Shown here piece by piece: positions 55,364 through 64,000 of a stretch of DNA of 64,000 nucleotides. The translations under genes and the position numbers were made by a program. The notes beneath the pieces were generated by a model. That model did not search any database and was not told the DNA's origin. It was given only the letters and a program-made list of their open reading frames with translations. The DNA comes from JABDMH01 sp965223105 (GTDB lineage Bacteria > Bacteroidota > Bacteroidia > Chitinophagales > Saprospiraceae), in contig OZ244987.1 of NCBI GenBank assembly GCA_965223105.1, forward strand, positions 1,302,001 through 1,366,000. The letters run 5' to 3'. Position 1 is the stretch's first letter; the number at the start of each line of letters is the position of its first letter.

Positions 55364-56374
55364 CTATAGTAATATATATTCATCCCCTTCTTTCACAATT
55401 CGGATATCTGTCAACGTCTTATCCAAAATAGAAAGGGCAATTTCTAAGGAATCTATAGGTAAGGGGAATTCAACTTCTCGTAAATAGTGTTTTTCATTAG
55501 TTATTCGGAAGGTAATACCGTATATCTGTTCGATCTTCTGTAAGACTTCGCGGAGAGGTGAATTTCTAAAGGTGAGCACACCATCTTTCCATGAGGTATG
55601 TACATCTGCCACTTCGCTTTTACGGTGATATATTCTTTGGTCTTTTTTTGAGAATATCAGGTAATCGCGAGGTTCCATCATAATGGGGCTGTCGGAATCC
55701 TTGACCTTTAACCTGATGGAGCCTTCACTCAAATACACACTGGTTTCATTGCCATAAGTATTCACATTGAATGAGGTTCCCAGTACCTCAATAATCAAGT
55801 ATTCAGTCAACACTTGAAACTTTTGACCGGTCTTCGGCTTTTTTTGAACCTCAAAGTAGGCCTCACCATCCAACCGCACTTTTCGAGTTTCAGTGGTACT
55901 CCAATCGGACGAGTAGGTGATGTATGAGTTGGCATTAAGCCTCATTTTCGATCCGTCGTGAAATTCGATTGACCTGCGCTCACCATTACCCGTCCTCACG
56001 ACGTCTCCCTGTGGTTCTGACCATACGAAGAGTAAGGATCCGATCACGATCAGAAGACAGGCTGCAAGACCGATGAGCCATTTTTTCAGAGGAGGTACGA
56101 TTTCATTAACCAGTAGCTTCTTTGGTGCTTGAGGTGAGGAAGACCCTATTTCGTCTGACAACTTTTTCCACACGTTCCTTTGGTGAGCTTTATCCGCATT
56201 TACATTATGTCGACTTTGCCACCATAACTTTTCCATAAGCGCTTTAGATGGTGGAGATGGGTCCTCACGAATCAATGTAAATAGAATATCCAGCTCTTCA
56301 GGAGAGCAAATTCCAAGAAACAACTTCTCTGTAAGTTTTTCTTTCAATCGATGTTTTTCAGGTGCCTTATGCAT
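55364..56374 (-). CDS. FecR-family anti-sigma factor
   Basis: 336 residues. A cytoplasmic N-terminal region of about 90 residues precedes one membrane helix (about 92-113, K-K-W-L-I-G-L-A-A-C). The periplasmic FecR domain (about 120-215) has the R-T-G-N-G-E-R-R-S-I-E-F block. A DUF4974-like C-terminal domain with S-P-L-R-E-V-L-Q-K-I-E near 285 should contact the STN domain of SusC. The matching ECF sigma gene is divergent, not upstream in the same direction as usual. It probably shares a transcript with SusC/SusD. Confidence 0.94.
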   Translation of the reverse strand: MHKAPEKHRLKEKLTEKLFLGICSPEELDILFTLIREDPSPPSKALMEKLWWQSRHNVNADKAHQRNVWKKLSDEIGSSSPQAPKKLLVNEIVPPLKKWLIGLAACLLIVIGSLLFVWSEPQGDVVRTGNGERRSIEFHDGSKMRLNANSYITYSSDWSTTETRKVRLDGEAYFEVQKKPKTGQKFQVLTEYLIIEVLGTSFNVNTYGNETSVYLSEGSIRLKVKDSDSPIMMEPRDYLIFSKKDQRIYHRKSEVADVHTSWKDGVLTFRNSPLREVLQKIEQIYGITFRITNEKHYLREVEFPLPIDSLEIALSILDKTLTDIRIVKEGDEYILL

Positions 56375-56656
56375 CTATCGTCATTTTGCAACTGTCCGTT
56401 CTTGCCATCACTTACAATCTATTGATCAGGTATTTTTCCAAAAATCGAGCAATAGCAGATCAGGAAAATGCAAGGGATGTACAATTTCTCCAATGAAAAA
56501 TCTAGCTTTTATATATAATCCTTATCTCAATACAAAAAGGATTAGATCCAAGACCTTTTTTTTGAAAAAAGCATATATTACCAGAGGAACTTTGATTGAG
56601 CCGAAGTAAAATTCGACAATCGGAAGTCGGTCCGAGGTGTATATCTTCGGAATGCC
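56375..56656. promoter_or_regulatory. divergent control region of sigma and fecR genes
   Basis: 282 bases separate the starts of the divergent fecR-like and sigma genes. An 8-bp inverted repeat (TAATCCTT at 56516-56523, AAGGATTA at 56537-56544, 13-base spacer) lies near the middle, beside an AT-rich ATATAT tract. It may be an operator or promoter element for one or both directions. No clear TAnnTTTG box was found, and an ECF-type promoter cannot be assigned by eye. Confidence 0.4.
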
Positions 56657-57205
56657 ATGAGTTTGAAACAATTGGAGCGGAGCCATCTTCAGGCATTGGG
56701 CAGGGGAAGCCGGGAAAGCTTCAAATGGTTGTTTGACCATTACTTTTCACAGGTCTTTCATTATTGTCATCGTATGCTGAGATCGAAGCATGATGCTGAA
56801 GAAATTGCTTCTGATGTTTTCCTGATTGTATGGAGGAAGCGAGCTTATCTCGATTCTTCCATGTCATTGCAGCCTTTTCTCTTCAAAGTTAGCAAGGACT
56901 TGGTTTGGACTCATTTGAAGAGAATTGCCAATACGCAGCGGAAGCGAGATACCATGATTTCTCACTTTATCCATAGAAGAGTACATGGCAGGATGGATTT
57001 TCCCTTTTGGGAACAACAGGAGCTACTGGAAAATGCGATGAAAAGATTAAGTCCCAGACAGGAGAAGGTCTTTGTTCTGCGTTATTTCCATGGAATGAAT
57101 CTCCAAGAGATTGCCCATGAGTTATGCATATCCAAGAATACTGTCAAGGTTCATTTGGCAAAATCCAAGAAATTGGTTACGGATAGTCTTAATATTTCCA
57201 ATTGA
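56657..57205 (+). CDS. ECF-type RNA polymerase sigma factor
   Basis: 182 residues. Region 2 is seen in F-K-W-L-F-D-H-Y-F...A-E-E-I-A-S-D-V-F-L-I-V-W, and region 4 in L-S-P-R-Q-E-K-V-F-V-L-R-Y-F-H-G-M-N-L-Q-E-I-A. This is the Bacteroidota group that works with FecR and STN-type SusC. It probably activates the divergent fecR-susC-susD transcript when substrate is present. Its stop is four bases from the convergent DUF1501 gene. Confidence 0.95.
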   Translation: MSLKQLERSHLQALGRGSRESFKWLFDHYFSQVFHYCHRMLRSKHDAEEIASDVFLIVWRKRAYLDSSMSLQPFLFKVSKDLVWTHLKRIANTQRKRDTMISHFIHRRVHGRMDFPFWEQQELLENAMKRLSPRQEKVFVLRYFHGMNLQEIAHELCISKNTVKVHLAKSKKLVTDSLNISN

Positions 57206-57209
57206 CCTT

Positions 57210-58661
57210 TTAGCCCAAGATGTCCTGAATAACCCTACCCCCTACGTCGGTAAGCCGGATATCTCGTCCGCTAAATCGAAAGGTTAGATCTTCATGATGA
57301 ATGCCCATAAGGTAGAGCATGGTGGCGTGTAAATCGTGGATGGTTGTGGGTTGCTCAACAACCCGGTATCCATATTCGTCGGTGGATCCAAAGGTGACGC
57401 CTCCCTTTATCCCACCACCTGCCATCCAGATCGAGAAAGCAGAGGGATTGTGATCCCTTCCATTGGTGCCTTGTGCAAAAGGCGTCCTTCCAAACTCCAT
57501 TCCAAAGACAACCAAGGTTGTCTCCAGCAATCCGCGAGACTTGAGGTCCTTAAGCAGTGCGGCAATGGGTTGATCAACAGCCCGGGCATTGTCCTGGTGT
57601 CCCTCTCGTAAGTTTTGATGCTGATCCCACCGGTCATGACCGGTATGGGGACAGGTCAACTCAATAAATCTAACGCCTCTTTCGACCATCCTGCGAGCCA
57701 TCATACACTGGGCCGCATAACTGCGGGTATTCTTATCAGCAGACTCAAACCCATACAATTTTTTCAATAATTTGCTTTCGCCGGATAAGTCGGTTAATTC
57801 CGGCACCGACGACTGCATCAGGTAGGCCAACTCGTAGTTTTTGACCGCACTTTCAATATCATCCGGATCACCCAACTTATTGAGTAGAGTCTGATCCATT
57901 CTTTTGGCCAGGGCCATTTTTCTTTTCTGTAACTGATCGAAAGACTCTGACGGTTGAATGTTCTCTAACGGTATCGGGTCGGCGCGTAAGATAGATGCTT
58001 GATGACTGGCAGGTAAAAACCCATTCTTGAAATTGTCCAGCCCTCCTGGTGGTATCAGGCCACCATCCAACACAATGTAGCCTGGAAGATTTTGATTTTC
58101 AGTTCCTAGGCCATAAGTCATCCAAGCACCCATGCTGGGCCGTCCCTGCAGACCATGGCCGGTATGAAGAAAATAATTGGCATTAGTGTGCTCCGGAAAA
58201 TCCGACACCATGGAACGTACGACGGCAATGTCATCTACGCACGTGGAGATGTGAGGAAAGAGGTCACTGACCCAAATTCCTGACTCACCATATTGCTTAA
58301 AGTCCCAGGGACTTTTCAGGATTTTACCTATGTTGTTAAACTGGGTTGCATCGACCTTAAATTTTTCATAAGGAGATTGCCCATTTTCCCGGGCCAGTCT
58401 CGGTTTGGGATCAAAGCTATCTACCTGCGAAATCCCACCGTCCATATATAGGAAAATGATGCTGTTTGCCTTCGGGGCAAAATGTGGTCTTGGATCTTGC
58501 GTAAAAGACGAAATCTTTGGCTTTCGATGACCAGAAAGACCAGCAGCTGATGCCAGACTGAACATAGCCAGGCCCCCAAATCCATTGCTAAAAAGGCTTA
58601 GCATGGTCCGTCTGGATAGCCTTTGGCACCGTTGCATTCGCGAATTCTTTTCCTTGATCAT
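57210..58661 (-). CDS. DUF1501 family Tat-exported protein (sulfatase-like fold)
   Basis: 483 residues. A twin-arginine motif (S-R-R-T-M-L-S, near 16-22) and a hydrophobic segment make a Tat signal. F-L-Y-M-D-G-G-I-S-Q-V-D-S-F-D-P-K, H-T-G-H-G-L-Q-G-R-P and E-F-G-R-T-P-F match DUF1501, which has an alkaline-phosphatase-superfamily fold. Its usual partner, a DUF1553/PSD1 cytochrome-type protein, is not adjacent here. The biological role of the family is unsettled. Confidence 0.92.
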   Translation of the reverse strand: MIKEKNSRMQRCQRLSRRTMLSLFSNGFGGLAMFSLASAAGLSGHRKPKISSFTQDPRPHFAPKANSIIFLYMDGGISQVDSFDPKPRLARENGQSPYEKFKVDATQFNNIGKILKSPWDFKQYGESGIWVSDLFPHISTCVDDIAVVRSMVSDFPEHTNANYFLHTGHGLQGRPSMGAWMTYGLGTENQNLPGYIVLDGGLIPPGGLDNFKNGFLPASHQASILRADPIPLENIQPSESFDQLQKRKMALAKRMDQTLLNKLGDPDDIESAVKNYELAYLMQSSVPELTDLSGESKLLKKLYGFESADKNTRSYAAQCMMARRMVERGVRFIELTCPHTGHDRWDQHQNLREGHQDNARAVDQPIAALLKDLKSRGLLETTLVVFGMEFGRTPFAQGTNGRDHNPSAFSIWMAGGGIKGGVTFGSTDEYGYRVVEQPTTIHDLHATMLYLMGIHHEDLTFRFSGRDIRLTDVGGRVIQDILG

Positions 58662-58780
58662 AAATTTACGAAATAATGCGAGTACCGGTCAGCCAGGACT
58701 TACAAGCCCGCTGTGCAATAGGTTTAAGAGCTGCTACCAATGGTTGCTTCTTTCTTACCTTGCTCCCTCAATAAATTGAG

Positions 58781-59188
58781 ATGGCTATGAATGTTAAATA
58801 TGGTTTGTTGGTTTACTTATTACTGACAGTGATTGGAAGTTGTCAATCTCCGAACAATAGGACAGATGAGCTTGATTTATCATGGATGGCAAACGAGTTG
58901 CAACTCTCTGACCAGCAACGGGAAGCATTCGACCAGATTATTGGAGCTTTTCATGAAGAGGCCATACCACTTTTGAAAAACCAAAGAGATACCAAGAATC
59001 GGATATATCAGTTGCTATCAGAAGATCCGTCATTTACAGCTGAAGTGGGCAAGTTGGCCACTTCTCTAGGACCTACATCGGTTACTCTTCAGGAGCATCT
59101 GATCGATCTCTATCTTGGACTCATCTCTATATGTGAGGAGGACCAAAAGGCAAAGCTCTTTCCTCTTTTCACCAGACTTTCACTATGA
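58781..59188 (+). CDS. small CpxP/Spy-like periplasmic lipoprotein
   Basis: 135 residues. The signal peptide ends V-I-G-S-C (Cys21), a lipobox. The mature part is helical; L-S-D-Q-Q-R-E-A-F-D-Q-I and a later amphipathic helix recall LTxxQ (CpxP/Spy or heavy-metal-sensor) proteins, but the motif is not exact. It is divergent from DUF1501. Assignment is tentative. Confidence 0.6.
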   Translation: MAMNVKYGLLVYLLLTVIGSCQSPNNRTDELDLSWMANELQLSDQQREAFDQIIGAFHEEAIPLLKNQRDTKNRIYQLLSEDPSFTAEVGKLATSLGPTSVTLQEHLIDLYLGLISICEEDQKAKLFPLFTRLSL

Positions 59189-59247
59189 GGAAAATTCAGG
59201 AGACCAGCCGGACTGAGCAAATTTCCTACTTGAGATCGAGCACTTTT

Positions 59248-59565
59248 CTACTGGGGTAGGTGATCATAGACTTGTACTTTCAGCCATAGATCCCGGTATT
59301 CTTCTATGAATCGATGGTGATCCGGATCATTTTGGTACGCATCGTGATCTTCTTTGTTTTGAAAAAAGACCAGTAGAGCATAATCGTAAGTATTGTCAAC
59401 CACATCACGCGGGGTATGGGCTGGCGGACCAACAAAGGCGTCTAAGACCGTTCTGCATTTTGAAAGGTCTGCTACTCCCTTGTGGAAAGCTTCTCGATCT
59501 GCATCGGTGACTCCACTTTTTAACCAGAAATACACCATATGAATAAACCCAGGCCGTTGATTCAT
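59248..59565 (-). CDS. Dabb (stress-responsive alpha/beta barrel) domain protein
   Basis: 105 residues from the ATG at 59565; a TTG at 59604 adds 13 low-complexity residues. F-I-H-M-V-Y-F-W-L-K at the first strand, and H-D-A-Y-Q-N-D-P-D-H-H-R-F-I near the end, are standard for Dabb proteins, small dimeric barrels of mostly unknown substrate. There is no signal peptide. It stands alone between two gaps of 59 and 132 bases. Confidence 0.88.
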   Translation of the reverse strand: MNQRPGFIHMVYFWLKSGVTDADREAFHKGVADLSKCRTVLDAFVGPPAHTPRDVVDNTYDYALLVFFQNKEDHDAYQNDPDHHRFIEEYRDLWLKVQVYDHLPQ

Positions 59566-59697
59566 ACTTGAGATTTTTTTGGATTGATTGGGTGAAGATA
59601 TCAATTGCTGGATTACATCAGATCGATTTTGATCATGTAAATGGTTTAGGAATGATTTTCCTACTTGGTTGGGACTGACTAAAGGTCTTGATACTTC

Positions 59698-61026
59698 TTA
59701 TTCGGTGGTGTGACCATACTTTTCCGAATAGCGTCGATACAGTTCCTGTTGCTTGGCTGGTAAAGTAATTAACCTGCCCCTGATGAAAGCATGGGTTAGG
59801 ATATTGCCTCTGATATCCAGTGCATCACCCTGGGCTATGAATAGAGTCGCTTCTTTGCCGACCTCTAATGAGCCCAATCGATCATCAACTCCCAAAGCAC
59901 GGGCTGGATGAAGTGTGATCATTTTGAGTGCCTCTTCTTTTTCCATGCCATAAGCTGCTGCTGTTCCGGCATAGAAAGGTAGATTGCGTGCGTTGCCTTG
60001 GCCTCCTGTATGCGATAAAGAGACCTCAAGTCCAGCCTGTGTGAGCAAATGGGGCAATCGGTATGGAAGGTCAATGTCTTCATCGGCTCTTGATGGCAAG
60101 CTGTGGGTTGGTGGCAGGATGACGGGAATCTGATGGGTAACCAGAAAATCGGCAACATGTAAAATATCGCTATCACCATACAACACGATCTCCTGGACAT
60201 CATTTTGCTTGGCAAACAATACGGACTCGACAATTTCCTTAGCAGATCCTGCATGAATAAAGAGGATTTTCGTTCCGTCAAAAAGTCCCTGCATGGCCTC
60301 TAGTTTTAGATTTACCTCCGGATTCTCGGAATTCCCATACACCATGGCATCCGCAAAATGTTTGGTCAGGTCACTTTTATGCTTTTCGTAATTCTTATTC
60401 TTTTTTTCTTCTATGGTAAAGGTGTTAAAGTTAAAATTCCTGGAGGTGCGATTGGGCCAATTCAGATGTACTCCAATATCCATACTGTGGCAAGCATCTT
60501 CCCAGTTCCATCCATCCATCTCTACCAATGACGATGTACCTGGTATCAACCCCCCAGTTGGAGTAGTCTCAGCAACGAGAATTCCATTAAAGCGCATCGT
60601 TGGAACATATTCAGAGTCCGTGTTATAAGAAATGATCGATCGCACATTCGGATTGATTAGACCGCGTTCGTTGAAATCAGACATGGCCCGAATCGAGGAA
60701 ATCTCGGTCAAGCCAAGCTGTGAATTGGGTAGGATAAAGCCGGGATACAGGTGATGGCCCGATGCATCGATGACCTCATAAGGTGCTCTATCAATTTCAG
60801 GACTACCTTGCTCGACGATGGTTAACACTCCATTTTCAAAAGCTACGGCACAGTTTTCGATGATCGATCCATTTCCCAAATGGGCCGTACCTCCTTCGAT
60901 GAGCATGGGTTTGGATTGGGATTTCGCTGGGACTGGCGTTTGCGCATTCGAAGCTATGGCTAAGCTGAGAAAAGCTATATAAACGACAACTCGACTTATA
61001 GTAAGTGGTAACTGAACACTTTTCAT
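59698..61026 (-). CDS. secreted amidohydrolase-like protein lacking the HxH metal motif
   Basis: 442 residues from the ATG at 61026, with a signal peptide (about 1-31, ending S-N-A-Q). The composite N-terminal strand region, L-Y-P-G-F-I, and the C-terminal M-I-T-L-H-P-A-R-A-L-G-V-D-D-R-L-G-S-L-E-V-G-K-E-A block are clearly amidohydrolase-like. After P-G-F-I the expected D-x-H-x-H is replaced by L-P-N-S-Q. His survives in other metal positions (for example F-I-H-A-G, S-H-T-G-G). It may be a non-catalytic partner of the larger amidohydrolase 19 bases upstream, or use an altered metal site. Confidence 0.85.
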   Translation of the reverse strand: MKSVQLPLTISRVVVYIAFLSLAIASNAQTPVPAKSQSKPMLIEGGTAHLGNGSIIENCAVAFENGVLTIVEQGSPEIDRAPYEVIDASGHHLYPGFILPNSQLGLTEISSIRAMSDFNERGLINPNVRSIISYNTDSEYVPTMRFNGILVAETTPTGGLIPGTSSLVEMDGWNWEDACHSMDIGVHLNWPNRTSRNFNFNTFTIEEKKNKNYEKHKSDLTKHFADAMVYGNSENPEVNLKLEAMQGLFDGTKILFIHAGSAKEIVESVLFAKQNDVQEIVLYGDSDILHVADFLVTHQIPVILPPTHSLPSRADEDIDLPYRLPHLLTQAGLEVSLSHTGGQGNARNLPFYAGTAAAYGMEKEEALKMITLHPARALGVDDRLGSLEVGKEATLFIAQGDALDIRGNILTHAFIRGRLITLPAKQQELYRRYSEKYGHTTE

Positions 61027-61045
61027 CTTAATCAACTGGTTTAGG

Positions 61046-64000
61046 TTAGTGATCGCTATGCTGTTCTTCTCCCATCACACTTTCACAGTGAATCAGCATT
61101 TTGGTTTTAGAGGCCGCTTTTTGGGTGGGTTTTCCAGCTTTCTTTGCGGCAAGCATTTTCTGGATTAGCCTGGACCGGTTTTCTTGCAATGCTTTTCTTT
61201 TTTGTTGGTCATCTTCCAGATCAAAATGAAGGGCACCATCTACCCAGGTTTTTTCCGCTCGAGCATAAACCGACAACGGATGGTGTGTCCAAAGGACCAG
61301 GTCTGCATCTTTACCCACTTTGATGCTGCCCATCCGATCATCGAGGTGCAACATTTTTGCAGGATTTAAAGTGACCATCTTAAATGCTTCTTCTTCATCT
61401 AAACCTCCGTATTTCACGGATTTGGCCGCTTCCTGATTTAGGCGTCTCCCCATGTTGGCATCGTCAGAATTGATGGCTGTAAGCACACCCTCTCGATTCA
61501 TGATTGCCGCATTGTACGGAATAGCATAGCGAACTTCCCATTTATAGTTAAACCAATCAGAAAAACTTGAACCGGCAACGCCGTGCGTTTTCATCTTATC
61601 TGCTACTTTATACCCCTCCATGATGTGGGTAAACGTATTGATGTTGAAGTCAAATTTTTCAGCAACTTTCATCAACATATTGATCTCAGACTGTACATAG
61701 GAGTGGCATGTAATAAAGCGCTCCCTGTTTAGAATTTCAAGTATGGCTTCATGAGTTAAATCCCGGCGGGGTTTAGAAGGTTTTTTTTCAGTAGTCGATT
61801 GTTTTTCAAATTCCTTCCAATTTTTCTCATAGACCCTTGCATTGTGAAAGGCATCAACAAATACTTGCTCAACACCCATTCTTGTCTGCGGATAACGAAC
61901 AGACTGTGGATTCCGGGATCTCTTAACGTTTTCCCCCAGGGCAAATTTGATGAATTCGCTAGCGCCCTTCACTTTCAATTGTTCGGGAGATGCACCCCAG
62001 CGCATTTTGATGATGGCTGACTGACCTCCGATGGGATTTGCTGATCCATGCAAAACCTGGGCAGCAGTCACACCACCAGCAAGGGCCCGGTAAATATTGA
62101 TGTCTTCGGAATTCACCTGGTCGCCGATCCTCACCAATGCTGAATTGGTTAATACCTCATTGCCCCCTCCGGCAATATGCGTATGCTCATCAATGATGCC
62201 CGGAGTTAAATGTTTGCTGGTGGCATCTACAACGATCGCGTCATCTTCTGACAGGTTTTTATCTATTCGAATGATTTTTCCGTCATTGACCAAGACGTCA
62301 GTATTCACGATACCCTCAGCTTCATTGGTCCACACAGTAGCATTCTTAATTAAATATTTTTGAGCTTGGGGTAGCTCAGCAACTCCAAAAGCCATAAAGG
62401 GATAAATTACCTGACCAAGCTCATCATACTTTTCTTTTTCGCCTTCCTTTTCCCTTTCCTGGATATTGGCAAGAGGACCCTTTTTTGTAAGTGACCAATC
62501 AAACCAGGTGCCTTGCTGATCTTGGCCACGTCCACTCCACCCGGTTTCATTACTCCAGCCACTCAGCCGGAACAATTGTCCTTCTACAGTGTAAGACAGT
62601 GAAATCAAATCATCGTCAATGGTAATTTTGGATTTTATTTCAGAAGAGTCTGGCAGTACAATCTTAAGTTCCTCTTTTCCAGGTTTTCCCGTGATTTCAC
62701 CCGCAACCTCACGATCTTGCCACTCAAGGGTATAACTGCCAGTGTGATCGACTTTCTCAATGTCACCAAGTATATAGCGGTCGCCCTGGATCCAATTTTC
62801 CAGTATTTCTGTCTTCTCTTCAAACAATTCTCCATCAGTGACTAAGAAATTGGCGACCATGCCTTGGGATAATGCACCCAATCGATCCTGCATGCCTACC
62901 ATTTTTGCTGGTACGGTGGTAAGTGCAGCTAATGCTGTCTTTTTACTTAAGCCGTGCTCAATAGCACGGAGTAAATTTTTCTCGAATTCTTCTTCTTTGG
63001 CAAGACCGTCCCTGGTAATGGCAAAAGTGATTCCGTGCTGCTCTAAGACGGCCGGATTGGTCGGTGCCAGTTCCCAGTGCAGCATATCTTCATAGCTGAC
63101 CTTTTCGGCATCGATCGGATCTTCTACATCGAAGGCTTTCGGGAAGTTGAGCGGTACAATGAGAGCAGCATTGCTCGATTTAATCTCTTGTATTCGCTGG
63201 TATTCGTTTCCACCGCTTTTGATGATGTACTGCACATCGAATTCATCACCTATTTTATCTGCCCGCAAAACGTTGATCCAGCTGTTGGCTTCAAAAATTT
63301 GTGGTAATGCCTGCGTTGCTAACCAGCCTTCAAGTCCTGCATCTTCAAAAGGTCTGGGCATCTGATTTGAGTACCATTCGGCATCCAGGTAAGTTTGACG
63401 CAAAAGCGAGATCATGCCCATCATGGATCTTGGATAACTTTGTGCAGAACTTCCCCTGTTGAAGGAATAATGAGCTCCAGCATCGGCAAGGAGAACGGCT
63501 TCATTCGCAGAGCCATTCGCCACGGTCACTAGAGCTGATGATCCCCTCGAGATTCCATCAGGACGGAATGTCAATACGGTGCCAAAGCCTAATTTTCGGT
63601 ATTCACCGGCTTTTTCGCCAGGGCTGAAATCTTCGACTGCCCGATAGTAGGATTTAATGGCATCATTGGCATTGTATGGACCCTTGGTCTTAGGCTCAAT
63701 TTGTTCTGGGCCAGAAAAACCCCCTCCGCTAGGACGCTTGACTTCTGGCATCGCATAATGGGTGTGCACATCGATAAAAGAAGGATAGAGGTGTTTGCCC
63801 GTCAGGTTAAATATCTGATATCCAGCCGGTATGGTAATCTCTTCACCCACTGCTAGAATCTGGTCTTTTTCAACCAGGAGTGTTCCATTTTCTAGTGTTT
63901 CTTCAGTATTGAGATGGATGATGGCATTGACCAGTGCGTAGGTCTCTGCTCTTTCGTCTTTCACGTCATTTCGTGGAAATGTTTCTTGGCCAAAAGACAA
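61046..64000 (-). CDS. large secreted amidohydrolase with two amidohydrolase domains, 5' end outside window
   Basis: 984 codons are present; the first codon is TTG, within what is probably the end of a signal peptide (S-F-G-Q-E), so the true start is off the window. The first domain has F-I-D-V-H-T-H-Y near residue 77, and the second has G-I-I-D-E-H-T-H-I near 610. Both keep the HxH metal motif. The second also has T-F-T-H-I-M-E-G and the final M-V-T-L-N-P-A-K-M-L...D-A-D-L-V-L-W block. Imidazolonepropionase- or dipeptidase-like hydrolysis is possible. It is co-directional and 19 bases from the HxH-less partner, suggesting a paired function. Confidence 0.9.
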   Translation of the reverse strand: MSFGQETFPRNDVKDERAETYALVNAIIHLNTEETLENGTLLVEKDQILAVGEEITIPAGYQIFNLTGKHLYPSFIDVHTHYAMPEVKRPSGGGFSGPEQIEPKTKGPYNANDAIKSYYRAVEDFSPGEKAGEYRKLGFGTVLTFRPDGISRGSSALVTVANGSANEAVLLADAGAHYSFNRGSSAQSYPRSMMGMISLLRQTYLDAEWYSNQMPRPFEDAGLEGWLATQALPQIFEANSWINVLRADKIGDEFDVQYIIKSGGNEYQRIQEIKSSNAALIVPLNFPKAFDVEDPIDAEKVSYEDMLHWELAPTNPAVLEQHGITFAITRDGLAKEEEFEKNLLRAIEHGLSKKTALAALTTVPAKMVGMQDRLGALSQGMVANFLVTDGELFEEKTEILENWIQGDRYILGDIEKVDHTGSYTLEWQDREVAGEITGKPGKEELKIVLPDSSEIKSKITIDDDLISLSYTVEGQLFRLSGWSNETGWSGRGQDQQGTWFDWSLTKKGPLANIQEREKEGEKEKYDELGQVIYPFMAFGVAELPQAQKYLIKNATVWTNEAEGIVNTDVLVNDGKIIRIDKNLSEDDAIVVDATSKHLTPGIIDEHTHIAGGGNEVLTNSALVRIGDQVNSEDINIYRALAGGVTAAQVLHGSANPIGGQSAIIKMRWGASPEQLKVKGASEFIKFALGENVKRSRNPQSVRYPQTRMGVEQVFVDAFHNARVYEKNWKEFEKQSTTEKKPSKPRRDLTHEAILEILNRERFITCHSYVQSEINMLMKVAEKFDFNINTFTHIMEGYKVADKMKTHGVAGSSFSDWFNYKWEVRYAIPYNAAIMNREGVLTAINSDDANMGRRLNQEAAKSVKYGGLDEEEAFKMVTLNPAKMLHLDDRMGSIKVGKDADLVLWTHHPLSVYARAEKTWVDGALHFDLEDDQQKRKALQENRSRLIQKMLAAKKAGKPTQKAASKTKMLIHCESVMGEEQHSDH

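Noticed and set aside
1..64000. CRISPR arrays, tRNA or rRNA genes
   Set aside because: No regularly spaced direct repeats, cloverleaf-like sequence or rRNA-like conserved blocks were seen.

Overview
The window reads as a chromosomal segment of a Bacteroidota bacterium, most likely of the Saprospiria or a related marine or freshwater lineage (inference). It carries two SusC/SusD glycan-uptake pairs, an ECF sigma/FecR switch, tandem FG-GAP/ASPIC-UnbV lipoproteins, sulfatases, DUF1501, DUF1080 and Tat-exported enolase-superfamily proteins. Shine-Dalgarno sequences are mostly weak, and genes are packed with ATGA, TAATG or TGATG stop/start overlaps. No rRNA, tRNA, CRISPR array, transposase or integrase was seen.

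Layout. (1) 1-13640, minus strand: a SusC/SusD pair ending at a clear intrinsic terminator, then an operon of a small membrane protein and three tandem FG-GAP lipoproteins, the last cut by the window edge. (2) 13974-17942: two convergent sodium/solute symporters, the second preceded by a short membrane-anchored HTH regulator. (3) 18233-21405: ComEC overlapping a four-repeat ComEA-like HhH protein. (4) 21456-27069: an operon of FAD/Fe-S lactate-type dehydrogenase, lactate permease and class I fructose-1,6-bisphosphatase, which suggests growth on lactate with gluconeogenesis. (5) 27240-29919: an AhpD-like protein, a small coiled-coil protein, a 205-bp inverted-repeat element and an aminotransferase. 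(6) 29937-43371: sulfatases, DUF1080, Tat-exported enolase-superfamily enzyme, a truncated serine hydrolase, a divergent enolase paralogue with an APH-like kinase and a secreted nitrilase, then a glucarate-dehydratase-like enzyme with a GntP permease. This looks like breakdown of sulfated, acidic glycans and their acid sugars. (7) 43505-45557: an accessory patch with a small S74-chaperone protein, a second copy of the inverted-repeat element, a 161-bp near-palindrome joined to it, and a decayed locus in which an avidin-like reading frame runs into the tail of another gene. (8) 45558-50014: a PadR/permease pair and a Tat-exported glucarate-dehydratase paralogue. (9) 50208-57205: a complete STN-type SusC/SusD/FecR system whose sigma factor is divergent. 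(10) 57210-64000: DUF1501, a CpxP-like lipoprotein, a Dabb protein and a pair of secreted amidohydrolases, one without the usual metal motif.

The most unusual items are the enolase paralogue lacking the conserved His of its phosphate-site signature beside a small-molecule kinase, the two families of non-coding inverted-repeat elements, and the avidin-like fusion pseudogene. Functions come from reading translated motifs by eye; no database search was possible.
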